DNA of 64,000 nt, taken from contig CAJTPF010000004.1 in assembly GCA_910578175.1 (NCBI GenBank), forward strand, positions 32,394 through 96,393, read 5' to 3'. Positions 34,490 to 43,086 of the stretch are shown here, one piece after another (the first letter of the stretch is position 1; the number at the start of each line of letters is the position of its first letter). Origin of the DNA: an uncultured Lachnospiraceae bacterium (GTDB taxonomy: Bacteria; Bacillota; Clostridia; Lachnospirales; Lachnospiraceae). The position numbers were made by a program, and so were the translations under genes. Below the pieces are notes generated by a model. That model was not told where the DNA came from. It saw nothing but the letters and a program-made list of their open reading frames with translations, and did not search any database.

Positions 34490-34514
34490 GCAGGAAATAT
34501 TGTGTTAATCCTGC
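34490..34514. other. Weak hairpin upstream of the cupin gene
   Basis: GCAGGA (34490-34495) with TCCTGC (34509-34514), loop 13 bases, between the tocopherol-cyclase-family gene and the cupin gene. It might end the former's transcript; support is weak. Confidence 0.3.
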
Positions 34515-34557
34515 TTTCTGATCGTTCTGTGATCTCCTGTTATTCTATATCACACGA

Positions 34558-35403
34558 TCAAGAGAAATATTCAAATTCAAAAGAGGCCCTGTCCGTTTCA
34601 AACGCAAACAGGGTACAACCATCCTTGCGAAACCGATAGAATGCCTGACAGGATGCGCTTTCGTGAATCGTCCGTATCATATCTCCTTTTGCCGGAGCCT
34701 TAAGGGGCCGATCAGCTGCTTTTAGCAGACGGACTTCCAGTTCTAAATTGCCCTGTTTGATCCGTACCATTTTGTTTCGGATCCTGACAACTCTGGCTCC
34801 CAGGTAAGTAGCTATCCTGTACTCTTTCCCCTGCCATAATATAAAGCCTATCATACCGGTAAAATGAATTCCTGCCATGGGGATATCCGCCACTGACAGC
34901 ATTAAAGAGCCACCAGAAAAACAACACTGCGTCCATATATATTCTTTAGGAAATGACCGGCCCCGGTCTCCTTCCCAATATCCCCAGGCATTCTGAAAAG
35001 AATATTTTTGTCCATTGATACTCACATTTCCCCGGACTGAATGACGCATACTCCACACACTATGGCGGCATTCCATAAATGGCACTAACGCAAACGGCCC
35101 CATAATATCATATTTTAACGGTAAAAGCGGTCCAAAATCCAGTTTTCCCCTAACGGTCAGCTGTGGTGTGCGTATTGCCAGATAAATTCCTTTTTCACCG
35201 AACCGGTTCTCTCCAATAAAAATATTCCTTCCTGTCCGGCGATATGAATCTGCAGCGAACGTAACCGCCCAGGCATCATCATCCGTAATCACCTGAACAG
35301 AACAAGTGCGCTTGTTTCTTGTAGTGTGAACGGCAGGTATTACCGCCAAAGTCTGTGAATCAGACTGACATTTCAGATACCAGCCATAAAAAGAATTATA
35401 CAT
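34558..35403 (-). CDS. Tocopherol cyclase family protein
   Basis: A 281-residue protein resembling PF14249-type tocopherol cyclases: YGWYLKCQSDSQTLAVIPAV at the N-terminus, GPFALVPFMECRHSVWSMRH, then NAWGYWEGDRGRSFPKEYIW and QCCFSGGSLMLSVADIPM, and the C-terminal VRLLKAADRPLKAP. In plants and cyanobacteria the family cyclises quinols to chromanols; an anaerobe is not expected to make tocopherol, so a different lipid or phenolic substrate, or a binding role, is more likely. ATG at 35403 follows GGAGATAAGCAT. The ABC exporter genes end 83 bases upstream. Confidence 0.82.
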   Translation of the reverse strand: MYNSFYGWYLKCQSDSQTLAVIPAVHTTRNKRTCSVQVITDDDAWAVTFAADSYRRTGRNIFIGENRFGEKGIYLAIRTPQLTVRGKLDFGPLLPLKYDIMGPFALVPFMECRHSVWSMRHSVRGNVSINGQKYSFQNAWGYWEGDRGRSFPKEYIWTQCCFSGGSLMLSVADIPMAGIHFTGMIGFILWQGKEYRIATYLGARVVRIRNKMVRIKQGNLELEVRLLKAADRPLKAPAKGDMIRTIHESASCQAFYRFRKDGCTLFAFETDRASFEFEYFS

Positions 35404-35485
35404 ATGCTTATCTCCATGAAAAAATAATGTTTATTTTTCCACGGATGAGCCGGATTTATTCATTGCTGTTATTAATTTCACCTGT

Positions 35486-36286
35486 TCAGATGTGTAAATC
35501 TTTTCTTTCAAATACAATCATTCCCAGTATGTAAAGCACAACGGCACCGGCAAAAAGCATAAGCACACCGGCTATGGCGCTGCTTTCACCGTCAATAATG
35601 CCTTCCGGATGAAACAGGGTAAAAAATGTGAAATACTTTGCTTTTTCCGCATTTCCGCCAGCATTTGCAAGCATCTGCAAAACATACATAAAAGCAGGAA
35701 TCCCTGCTCCGAATGCAACACTGTATTTTATTTCAGAAAATATGCAGGAAGAAAGAAAACATATTCCGCCAATAAACAAATGCAGGCACAACAGTCCTCC
35801 GTTTAAAATAAAGAGCCCGGATACATCTAACTCCCCCGGAAAACCACTTCCGGCACAGATCAACTCTACGATCGTGCTATAAAGAATGAGCAGCAAAATA
35901 CCGCTAATGAGTACCCCCATCTGTGTAAATGCAATGGTACGGCGTTTTACAGGTGCAGCAAGCAACGAAATCATAGAACCTTTCTCCGTATACTTTGCAA
36001 TCAGAGCATTTCCCCGCAGTATGGAGAATAACATCGGAAAAATCAGCATTATGAATCCGTAAAGGTAAGATATCATAAATCCCAGAAGATTCGCAGCATA
36101 TGCTTTTATTCCGACGGCTGCCATCAATTCCGGCATAACTTCCCGAAACTTGTCTAACATATTCATCATTTTGGGGTCATACATATTGATGATGACCGTA
36201 ACATACATGGTAAGGATCATGCCAAAAATTATTAGCAGCTTTACGCTTCTTTTCATTTCACGTACATATAACGCCCTGTTAATCAT
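35486..36286 (-). CDS. ABC transporter permease (ABC-2 type)
   Basis: A 266-residue integral membrane protein with six hydrophobic spans and the typical ABC-2 start (MINRALYVREMKRSVKLLII). An extracytoplasmic loop after helix 1 is acidic/hydrophobic. It overlaps the ATPase gene by 8 bases and has GGAGGTGTGAAAA upstream of its ATG. Together they form a two-gene exporter; substrate unknown (often peptides, drugs or lipids). Confidence 0.88.
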   Translation of the reverse strand: MINRALYVREMKRSVKLLIIFGMILTMYVTVIINMYDPKMMNMLDKFREVMPELMAAVGIKAYAANLLGFMISYLYGFIMLIFPMLFSILRGNALIAKYTEKGSMISLLAAPVKRRTIAFTQMGVLISGILLLILYSTIVELICAGSGFPGELDVSGLFILNGGLLCLHLFIGGICFLSSCIFSEIKYSVAFGAGIPAFMYVLQMLANAGGNAEKAKYFTFFTLFHPEGIIDGESSAIAGVLMLFAGAVVLYILGMIVFERKDLHI

Positions 36287-37097
36287 TTTTCACACCTCCG
36301 TAATAATTCATGAAGATTTCTTCCAGACTTTGCTTCGTCGTTACAGTAACTTTTGTACCGCTGCAGATTCCGCCAAAGTCTGCGGCAAATGCTTCAGCAG
36401 AAGCTTCATTCTCAAGCGTTACGGTGTAACTGCGGGTATGCCGTTCACGCAATGCATCGGCAGAATCCACGGCTATCATCCTGCCATTGCGTATGATTCC
36501 GATACGGTCGCAAGTCCGTTCAACCTCCTCAAACATATGACTTGACATCAAAACTGTTTTACCGTGTTCCTTTTCTTCCGCAATTAAATTAACAAACCTG
36601 CTTTGCATCAACGGATCAAGTCCGCTGGTCGGTTCGTCAAGAATAAGAATATCAGGGTCATGCATAAATGCGGCAACGATTCCAAGTTTTTGTTTCGTTC
36701 CCTTACTCATCTTTTTTATCTTGCTTTTGGGATCTAATTCAAAACGTTCCAGCAATTCCTCTTTACGGCTCCATGTGCCTATTTTACGGTATTCAGCGAT
36801 AAATTTCAAAAACTCCGTACCCGACATATCATCAAAAAAGCCGATTTCACCCGGAATATAACCAAGTCTTGCCTGCACTTGATCCCGTGCATTCCAACAA
36901 TCCAGACCATCAATCGTACATTTTCCTGATCTTGGTTTCAGAAATCCCATCAAGTGGCGTATAGTCGTTGTTTTTCCTGCTCCGTTCGGACCCAAAAAAC
37001 CAAAAGCTTCCCCCTGATCCACATGGAAAGATATATCGAATACTCCTTTTCCATCTTCATAGTCACGTACAAGGTTTTCAATCTTAATGACACTCAT
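36279..37097 (-). CDS. ABC transporter ATP-binding protein
   Basis: A 272-residue ATPase with the Walker A GPNGAGKTTTIRHLMG (about residue 40), the signature region MSKGTKQKLGIVAAFMHDPD and Walker B ILILDEPTSGLDP, then the H-loop SSHMFEEVERTCD. ATG at 37097 (MSVIKIENLV) follows AGGAGGAGTAGCT; a reading to 37142 is upstream leader. Partner permease follows with an 8-base overlap. Confidence 0.93.
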   Translation of the reverse strand: MSVIKIENLVRDYEDGKGVFDISFHVDQGEAFGFLGPNGAGKTTTIRHLMGFLKPRSGKCTIDGLDCWNARDQVQARLGYIPGEIGFFDDMSGTEFLKFIAEYRKIGTWSRKEELLERFELDPKSKIKKMSKGTKQKLGIVAAFMHDPDILILDEPTSGLDPLMQSRFVNLIAEEKEHGKTVLMSSHMFEEVERTCDRIGIIRNGRMIAVDSADALRERHTRSYTVTLENEASAEAFAADFGGICSGTKVTVTTKQSLEEIFMNYYGGVKND

Positions 37098-37170
37098 AGC
37101 TACTCCTCCTGGCATAATGACCGGCAAACATACCAAATTCAAAATGTCTTCATTCTCTGTTATTTAATAT

Positions 37171-37196
37171 AAAAAGGGACTGAACAGTCCCTTTTT
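37171..37196 (-). terminator. Rho-independent terminator of the LTA synthase-like gene
   Basis: AAAAAGGGACTG (37171-37182) pairs perfectly with CAGTCCCTTTTT (37185-37196), 2-base loop as drawn, ending in a T-rich tail on the minus strand. Confidence 0.85.
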
Positions 37197-37205
37197 GCAT
37201 ATAAA

Positions 37206-39050
37206 CTAATCCACATCCACTTCCACAAAATATTTCCAATTCATTTTTCTTCGCAGATCAAAAGTATCTTTCATCGTCCCGGTCAGTTTCGAAGTTTTAT
37301 ATTTATTTCCGTTTTTATCCACGGAAACATACAGATTACTTGCCGGAAGCTTATCAATAGTGGTATACAACCATTGATAATATGGCGAAACCTCCATATC
37401 CATATTGTTGATCAGATAATTCATGAGCAGGTCCGGTCCCATATAACCTATATCATCTTTCCCGATATCATAGTTGGCAAGAATCAGGCACTGGGTATGA
37501 TACTTCCGGTATAAATCCTCTGTGGAATCCCCGGTATTGAAATATTCCAGCTTCTTTGTAATATCTTCTCCCTTTTCGGTCTTCAGATATGGCAGGTGAT
37601 CTCCATAAAAAATTAAAATTGTCGGTTCCTCATAGGTCTGAATGAAATCATATACTTCTTTTAGCTGTTTGTCGGCATCATAGACTCCCTGGGCATAGGA
37701 TAGTATAGTATCCTTTTCCTCCTGATTCAGTCTGCTGTCTACAATGGAAATATCATAATCCTCATACTTATCATAATTAAAGGGCATATGGGCCTGTGCC
37801 GTAAGAATCATGGTAAAGAGTTTTTCATCTTTCGGTTTCTCTTTCAGTTCCCGGATCAGCCGCTCTGCCACATAGGCATCGGATATCCTTCCGCCCTTTT
37901 TATAAGAATCTTTTAAATCTTCTTTATATTCCTGTACATCCACATCAAAATACTCATATACGGACTTACAGTTAAATAACGAACTTTCCCATGTAGAAGT
38001 AATGTGGGTTTTATATCCGTTTCTCTTTAATTCCTGAATCACGGAAGGCGCTTTCTTATATTTGTCATCAATATAAAGCTGCATATATGGGATATAACCG
38101 GAAGAGAAAAATTTGATGGAACTTCCGGTAAGAATCTCATATTCCACATTGGACGAAATTCCTCCATAGGATGGTGAGATCATATCCACCAAGATCCCTT
38201 TTTGTTTTAACTGTTCAAAATTCGATGCCACCGGTTTATCAAAGCGAACCTCTTTCATATCATCTATATTCCAGAAAGATTCCGAAAAGATCATAACTAT
38301 ATTGGGTTTCCCAAGACTGCGGCTGTTCCGTTTTTCTTTGCGGCTCTCTTTCACGAGCCGTTCCAGTTCCGAAACATCATATCCATCCGGTTCCTCCAGC
38401 CTGCTCTCTAAGTTCTGCCCATACAGTCCTCCAAATACACCAAATTTAAAATAATATCCCATATTGGTAGTAGCATAGTTATCCTGTCTCTCATCAATGC
38501 TGAAAAATGTTTTCAGCATAAAATGGCTGATCTCCTTATTTGGAACAGATATAACGACCATAAATACAATTGGAAGTATGATATAAAATGCCCGGATACG
38601 TTTTCGAATGAAACATTCATTCTGTTTCCTGGCAAATTTACAAATATATACGATTCCTGTTAAAAATGCCACTATGATAACCAGATATTTTAAAATGATA
38701 TCCAGGATGGTCCCTTTTAAAATATCCATAAAAGTTCCTGCGGAGTTTAGGAAAAAGAAGTCAGAAAGAAATACCGGAGTATCAGAGTATGCAATTTTCA
38801 ACTGGTTCACTATTCCAAATACGACCAAAGCCGCAGATAACATGACCGTTGTCCGGTATACGTTATTCATACAGCCGAATACACATATATAAATTCCCCA
38901 GAATAACAAAAAAGAAAAAATTAATCCCTGAATACATATGATTCTGGCGTATGTGATATTACACAGCATATAATAGCATTGAAATATCAGAAACAGCAGA
39001 AACGGCACTGTTACAAGTCCATGAATTTTACTCTTATGTTTTTCGTTCAT
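37206..39050 (-). CDS. LTA synthase family protein (sulfatase-fold polyglycerolphosphate transferase)
   Basis: A 614-residue enzyme of the LtaS type: five N-terminal membrane helices, then an extracytoplasmic sulfatase fold (about 250-560). Metal motifs are visible: IVMIFSESFWNIDD, TAQAHMPFNYDKYED and YGDHLPYLKTE. The nucleophile region reads SPSYGGISSNVEYEILTG; where the family has a GGGT-type threonine, this protein has serine. Members make lipoteichoic-acid backbones or related phosphoglycerol polymers from phosphatidylglycerol. ATG at 39050 follows GGAGGATTAAA; a start at 39089 is rejected. Its promoter carries two palindromic sites. Confidence 0.88.
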   Translation of the reverse strand: MNEKHKSKIHGLVTVPFLLFLIFQCYYMLCNITYARIICIQGLIFSFLLFWGIYICVFGCMNNVYRTTVMLSAALVVFGIVNQLKIAYSDTPVFLSDFFFLNSAGTFMDILKGTILDIILKYLVIIVAFLTGIVYICKFARKQNECFIRKRIRAFYIILPIVFMVVISVPNKEISHFMLKTFFSIDERQDNYATTNMGYYFKFGVFGGLYGQNLESRLEEPDGYDVSELERLVKESRKEKRNSRSLGKPNIVMIFSESFWNIDDMKEVRFDKPVASNFEQLKQKGILVDMISPSYGGISSNVEYEILTGSSIKFFSSGYIPYMQLYIDDKYKKAPSVIQELKRNGYKTHITSTWESSLFNCKSVYEYFDVDVQEYKEDLKDSYKKGGRISDAYVAERLIRELKEKPKDEKLFTMILTAQAHMPFNYDKYEDYDISIVDSRLNQEEKDTILSYAQGVYDADKQLKEVYDFIQTYEEPTILIFYGDHLPYLKTEKGEDITKKLEYFNTGDSTEDLYRKYHTQCLILANYDIGKDDIGYMGPDLLMNYLINNMDMEVSPYYQWLYTTIDKLPASNLYVSVDKNGNKYKTSKLTGTMKDTFDLRRKMNWKYFVEVDVD

Positions 39051-39069
39051 TTTAATCCTCCATATCGGA

Positions 39070-39081
39070 GCAATCGATTGC
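39070..39081. promoter_or_regulatory. Palindromic operator-like site 1, LTA synthase gene
   Basis: Perfect 12-bp palindrome GCAATCGATTGC, downstream of the -10 of the promoter at 39087-39115 and shared in core sequence with site 2. Confidence 0.5.
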
Positions 39082-39086
39082 AATAT

Positions 39087-39115
39087 CATATATTACAACC
39101 GATTGTTACATTCAA
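39087..39115 (-). promoter_or_regulatory. Promoter of the LTA synthase-like gene
   Basis: Minus strand: TTGAAT (39110-39115), 17-base spacer, TATATG (39087-39092). It starts in the spacer after the fakA-like stop codon. Confidence 0.55.
39095..39106. promoter_or_regulatory. Palindromic operator-like site 2, LTA synthase gene
   Basis: ACAACCGATTGT, a near-palindrome sharing the core CAAYCGATTG with site 1 (centres 25 bp apart). It lies between the -35 and -10 boxes, where a bound protein would block RNA polymerase. Confidence 0.5.
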
Positions 39116-39129
39116 ATCCTTTTGCTGCC

Positions 39130-40791
39130 CTATTCAACGGATATAATATAATAATAGATCGGCTGTCCGCCCATATTAACTTCCACATCCACATCCGGAT
39201 ATAGTTCTTCAATCTTATCGGCAACATCTGTTGCGTCGGTTTCCGTTACATCCTGGCCGTAATAGATACTGATGATTTCCGTATCATCGTCGATCAGACC
39301 GGAAACCATATCCACCGTGGTCTTAAACAGATCCGTTCCGACGGAAATAATGCCGGAATCACCGATTCCCATGATATCATTCTGTTTGATTTCCTTTTCA
39401 TCTATGATCGTATCACGCACCGCATAGGTAATCTGACCGGTTTTAACTTTTCCCATTTCTTCGGTCATTCTGGCGGTATTTTCTTCGGCGCTGCGTTCCG
39501 GCATATAATTAATGATGGCCGTAATCCCCTGGGGAACCGTTTTGGACGGTATGACCACAATATTCTTATCTTTTGTCAATTTTTTTGCCTGCTCGGCCGC
39601 CAGTATTATATTTTTATTATTTGGAAGTACATAGACGGTATCCGCATTGACCCGGGCAATGGCGTTAAGAACGTCTTCGGTACTGGGATTCATGGTCTGC
39701 CCGCCTTCTATAATACGGTCAACCCCCAGTCCCTTAAATATTTCATTCATTCCTTCACCGATGGAAACCGTGATAAAACCGGCTTCTTTTCTTGGTGTCT
39801 GTTCTAATTCCTGCTGCTTTTGCTGTTCTGCCAGTTTCTCGGCATCCTTTATCAGTTTTTCCTGATGTTCTTCCCGCATATTATCAATCTTCATCTTGGT
39901 CAGTGAACCGTAAGTCAGTGCTTTCTGAATCGCCAGTCCAGGATCATTTGTATGTACATGAACCTTAACTATATCGTCATCAGAAACTACAACAATGGAA
40001 TCGCCGATGGATTCAAGGTATCCCTTAAATTCATGTTCCTTATCCATGTTATATTCTTTTTCCAGCATAATTATAAATTCCGTACAATATCCGAACTTAA
40101 TATCAATATCATCGGCAGATTCCGTTCTGACAGCGGTTCCCGTAGTTTTCGCTGCCGAAATCGTAAGATCCAGTTCTTTTCCCAGAAATGCATCAAAGGC
40201 TCCTTTGATAACCTGCATTAGCCCCTGTCCGCCGGAATCCACAACACCGGCCTGTTTTAATACCGGCAGCATCTCCGGTGTCTGGCTCAATACATAATCA
40301 CCCTCTTTAATGATTTCTGCGATCATATATTCCAGATCATCGGTTTCCAGTACGATTTCATTGGCCTTTTCTGCCATTCCCCTGGCCACGGTCAGAATCG
40401 TTCCTTCTTTCGGCTTCATAACTGCTTTATATGCGGTCTCCACGGCACGCTCACAGGCATTGGCAAGCACAACTGCATCTATGGTCTCAAATTCCCGGAT
40501 TTCCTTGGTAAATCCCCGGAATAACTGGGACAAAATAACGCCGGAATTTCCTCTGGCACCGCGTAAGGAACCGGAAGAAACTGCCTTCGCCAGATTTTCC
40601 ATCGTAGGATTCACAATGGCACTGACCTCCTTTGCCGCAGACATGATCGTTAATGTCATATTGGTACCCGTATCACCATCCGGAACCGGAAATACATTTA
40701 ACTCATTGATCCATTCTTTCTTGGCTTCCAGATTTTTGGCGCCTGCTAAAAACATCTTCTGCAATGTCTTACCATCTATATTAGTAATCAC
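39130..40791 (-). CDS. fakA: DAK2 domain protein (FakA-like fatty acid kinase subunit)
   Basis: A 553-residue protein. The N-terminal DhaL/DAK2-type kinase domain carries ELNVFPVPDGDTGTNMTLT (the Asp ligands of Mg-ATP), GSLRGARGNSGVILSQLFRG and VDSGGQGLMQVIKG. The C-terminal half matches the FakB-docking/DegV-like extension of FakA/YloV. FakA with FakB phosphorylates exogenous fatty acids for phospholipid synthesis. The start is GTG at 40791, after AAGGAGGATTTTGTT. The Asp23 gene lies 19 bases upstream, the usual firmicute pairing. Confidence 0.92.
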   Translation of the reverse strand: MITNIDGKTLQKMFLAGAKNLEAKKEWINELNVFPVPDGDTGTNMTLTIMSAAKEVSAIVNPTMENLAKAVSSGSLRGARGNSGVILSQLFRGFTKEIREFETIDAVVLANACERAVETAYKAVMKPKEGTILTVARGMAEKANEIVLETDDLEYMIAEIIKEGDYVLSQTPEMLPVLKQAGVVDSGGQGLMQVIKGAFDAFLGKELDLTISAAKTTGTAVRTESADDIDIKFGYCTEFIIMLEKEYNMDKEHEFKGYLESIGDSIVVVSDDDIVKVHVHTNDPGLAIQKALTYGSLTKMKIDNMREEHQEKLIKDAEKLAEQQKQQELEQTPRKEAGFITVSIGEGMNEIFKGLGVDRIIEGGQTMNPSTEDVLNAIARVNADTVYVLPNNKNIILAAEQAKKLTKDKNIVVIPSKTVPQGITAIINYMPERSAEENTARMTEEMGKVKTGQITYAVRDTIIDEKEIKQNDIMGIGDSGIISVGTDLFKTTVDMVSGLIDDDTEIISIYYGQDVTETDATDVADKIEELYPDVDVEVNMGGQPIYYYIISVE

Positions 40792-40810
40792 AACAAAATC
40801 CTCCTTAAGA

Positions 40811-41170
40811 TTAGTCTATTACGCGAACACCTTCGACATAGATGTTTATTTTCTTAACCGTTAATCCGGTTATCTCTTCCACATGATATTTTACATTGGA
40901 AATCAGATTATCCGCTACTGCGGAAATACTTACTCCATATGCCACGATTACATGAAAATTCAGTGTTAATTCATTATTCTCATCTACTACAACATGAATT
41001 CCTTTCGCCAGACTTTCTCTCTTCAGAAGCTTGACGATTCCATCCGTCATGCTGACTGCCGCCATACCCACAATACCAAAACATTCTACCGCAGTCGTAC
41101 CGGCACATTTTGCAATGACCGAACTATCAATATAAACATCTCCAAGACCGGAATTTAATTTACCTTTCAT
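40811..41170 (-). CDS. Asp23/Gls24 family envelope stress protein (YloU-like)
   Basis: A 119-residue protein: VYIDSSVIAKCAGTTAVECFGIVGM then a KLLKRESLAKGIHVVV segment and VAYGVSISAVADNLISNVKYHVE, which is the Asp23 (DUF322) pattern. Members bind the membrane and are linked to envelope stress and to phospholipid metabolism through the neighbouring FakA. ATG at 41170 follows GGAGGTTCCTT; the extended reading to 41233 is leader. Divergent from rpmB. Confidence 0.9.
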   Translation of the reverse strand: MKGKLNSGLGDVYIDSSVIAKCAGTTAVECFGIVGMAAVSMTDGIVKLLKRESLAKGIHVVVDENNELTLNFHVIVAYGVSISAVADNLISNVKYHVEEITGLTVKKINIYVEGVRVID

Positions 41171-41304
41171 AAGGAACCTCCATTCTACCCTGAACAAATG
41201 AAGTATATATGCGTACTTCGCAGTAAATGCCATACATATATTTTAAAACTTCAACACCTCACAGAAACAGTGTGCATATTCAGTCAATTTTATTTGTATT
41301 AGAT

Positions 41305-41332
41305 ATTATAACATCTTTTTTAAAAAAATAAA
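41305..41332 (-). promoter_or_regulatory. Candidate promoter of the Asp23-fakA operon
   Basis: Minus strand: TTTATT (41327-41332), 16-base spacer, TATAAT (41305-41310). The -35 is poor; the -10 is perfect. It lies 20 bases from the divergent rpmB promoter. Confidence 0.4.
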
Positions 41333-41351
41333 GCATAAATTAAAAAAATGC

Positions 41352-41380
41352 TTGCATATTTCTTTTTAATCTGTTAAAAT
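41352..41380 (+). promoter_or_regulatory. Promoter of rpmB
   Basis: TTGCAT (41352-41357), 17-base spacer, TAAAAT (41375-41380). A short hairpin (GGTCT at 41394-41398 with AGACC at 41402-41406) follows in the leader. Confidence 0.7.
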
Positions 41381-41432
41381 ATCATTCGTGTTAGGTCTAA
41401 AAGACCAATTGTACGTTAAGGAGGTGCTTAAA

Positions 41433-41618
41433 ATGGCTAAATGTTCAATTTGTAATAAAGGTGCTCACTTCGGCAACGCAGTCAGCCACTCACATAGAAG
41501 ATCAAACAAAATGTGGAAAGCAAATGTTAAATCTGTAAAAGTGAAGGTGAATGGAGCAAGCAAGAAAATGTACGTTTGTACATCCTGCTTAAGATCCGGT
41601 TTAGTAGAAAGAGCTTAG
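41433..41618 (+). CDS. rpmB: 50S ribosomal protein L28
   Basis: A 61-residue L28: MAKCSICNKGAHFGNAVSHS then RRSNKMWKANVKSVKV, and the C-terminal pair CTSCLRSGLVERA. The CxxC pairs (CSIC and CTSC) form the zinc-containing variant. ATG at 41433 follows AAGGAGGTGCTTAAA; a frame from 41388 is leader. Own promoter and strong terminator. Confidence 0.96.
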   Translation: MAKCSICNKGAHFGNAVSHSHRRSNKMWKANVKSVKVKVNGASKKMYVCTSCLRSGLVERA

Positions 41619-41633
41619 TTTTATGAACATATG

Positions 41634-41670
41634 GAACACCTAAAGACCGATGTCTTTAGGTGTTCTTTTT
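41634..41670 (+). terminator. Rho-independent terminator of rpmB
   Basis: GAACACCTAAAGAC (41634-41647) pairs perfectly with GTCTTTAGGTGTTC (41652-41665), then TTTTTTA. Confidence 0.9.
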
Positions 41671-41728
41671 TATACACCGGAATAACATCTATTCTATGAT
41701 AGATTATTCATTTTCATAAAATTGGACA

Positions 41729-41766
41729 CAGCCGGAACCAGGAATCTGAATGCCTGGCTCCGGCTG
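41729..41766 (-). terminator. Terminator after lysA
   Basis: CAGCCGGA (41729-41736) and CCAGG pair with CCTGG and CCGGCTG (to 41766), one mismatch; on the minus strand it is followed by TGTCCAATTTT. Confidence 0.7.
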
Positions 41767-41775
41767 CTGTTTCTA

Positions 41776-43029
41776 TTATTTAAAGATATCCGTAAAATCA
41801 AAGGTAGCAAAATAATCTTCCGGCGTCTCTGCCCGCCGGATCATCTGAACCGAACCGTCCTCTTTCAACAGCAGCTCCGCTGACTTTAATTTACCGTTAT
41901 AATTATATCCCATTGCAAAACCGTGGGCGCCGGTATCATGAATCACGATAAAGTCTCCAGTATCAATCTTTGGCAGCATACGGTCAACCGCAAACTTATC
42001 GTTATTTTCACACAGGGAACCGGTAATATCGTATTTATGGTCGCAAGGCTCCTGCTCTTTTCCCATGACGGTAATATGATGATACGCCCCATACATGGCA
42101 GGCCGCATAAGATTTACCGCACAGGCATCCACACCGATATATTCCTTATGGATATGTTTCTCATGAATCGCTTTCGTCACAAGACAGCCGTATGGCCCTA
42201 ACATATATCTTCCAAGTTCCGTATAGATCGCCACTTCCATGCCGGCAGGAACCAGAATCTCTTCATATGCTTTTTTAACCCCTTCCGCTATCTTATAAAT
42301 GTCATTCGGTTCCTGATCCGGTCGGTAAGGAATCCCGATTCCGCCGGAAAGATTGACAAAAGAAATTTCCACACCTGTCTGTTCTTTAATTTCCACAATA
42401 GTCTCAAACAAAATCCGTGCCAGTGTAGGATAATACTCATTCGTAACCGTATTGCTTGCCAGAAAGGAATGAATACCGAATCTTTTCGCTCCCAGTTCCT
42501 TTAATCTTTGATATCCTTCGATCATCTGAGACTTGGTAAATCCGTATTTCGCATCTCCGGGATTATCCATAATACTGGTACTGATCTTAAATACCCCGCC
42601 CGGATTAAAACGACAGCAGATGGTTTCCGGGATTCCGCATGTTTGATTCAGAAAATCAATATGGGTATAATCATCCAGATTGATCTGTGCCTCCAGTTTT
42701 CTTGCCAGCAGAAACTCTTCCGCCGGAGTATCATTGGAAGAAAACATGATATCATCCCCATGAAAACCCAGTTTATCGGACATCATAAGCTCCGTCAGTG
42801 AGGAACAGTCTACTCCGCACCCGCACTCCTGCAATAGTTTGAGAATAAACGGATTTGGGGTTGCTTTTACGGCAAAATACTCCTTAAATCCCTTATTCCA
42901 TGAAAACGCATCTTTTAATCGCAGAGCGTTTTCCCGGATTCCTTTTTCATCGTACAGATGATAGGGTGTCGGATATTCTTTCTCAATTTCTTTCAATTGC
43001 TCCAAAGTTACAAACGTCTTTTTTTCCAT
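41776..43029 (-). CDS. lysA: Diaminopimelate decarboxylase family protein (PLP, LysA-like)
   Basis: A 417-residue fold III PLP enzyme. The N-terminal YHLYDEKGIRENALRLKDAF, EYFAVKATPNPFILKLLQE (PLP-Lys of the AVKAT motif), GCGVDCSSLTELMMS, GIHSFLASNTV, and VNLSGGIGIPYRPDQE are family features, as are SLCENNDKFAVDRMLP and HDTGAHGFAMGYNYNGK near the end. LysA makes lysine from meso-diaminopimelate; some members act on other diamino acids, so substrate specificity is not fully certain. ATG at 43029 follows GGAGATTTAAA. Own terminator. Confidence 0.88.
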   Translation of the reverse strand: MEKKTFVTLEQLKEIEKEYPTPYHLYDEKGIRENALRLKDAFSWNKGFKEYFAVKATPNPFILKLLQECGCGVDCSSLTELMMSDKLGFHGDDIMFSSNDTPAEEFLLARKLEAQINLDDYTHIDFLNQTCGIPETICCRFNPGGVFKISTSIMDNPGDAKYGFTKSQMIEGYQRLKELGAKRFGIHSFLASNTVTNEYYPTLARILFETIVEIKEQTGVEISFVNLSGGIGIPYRPDQEPNDIYKIAEGVKKAYEEILVPAGMEVAIYTELGRYMLGPYGCLVTKAIHEKHIHKEYIGVDACAVNLMRPAMYGAYHHITVMGKEQEPCDHKYDITGSLCENNDKFAVDRMLPKIDTGDFIVIHDTGAHGFAMGYNYNGKLKSAELLLKEDGSVQMIRRAETPEDYFATFDFTDIFK

Positions 43030-43086
43030 TTTAAATCTCCATTTCCGCCACTGACAATGGCTACTCCGTTATGTTAATGATTTATT

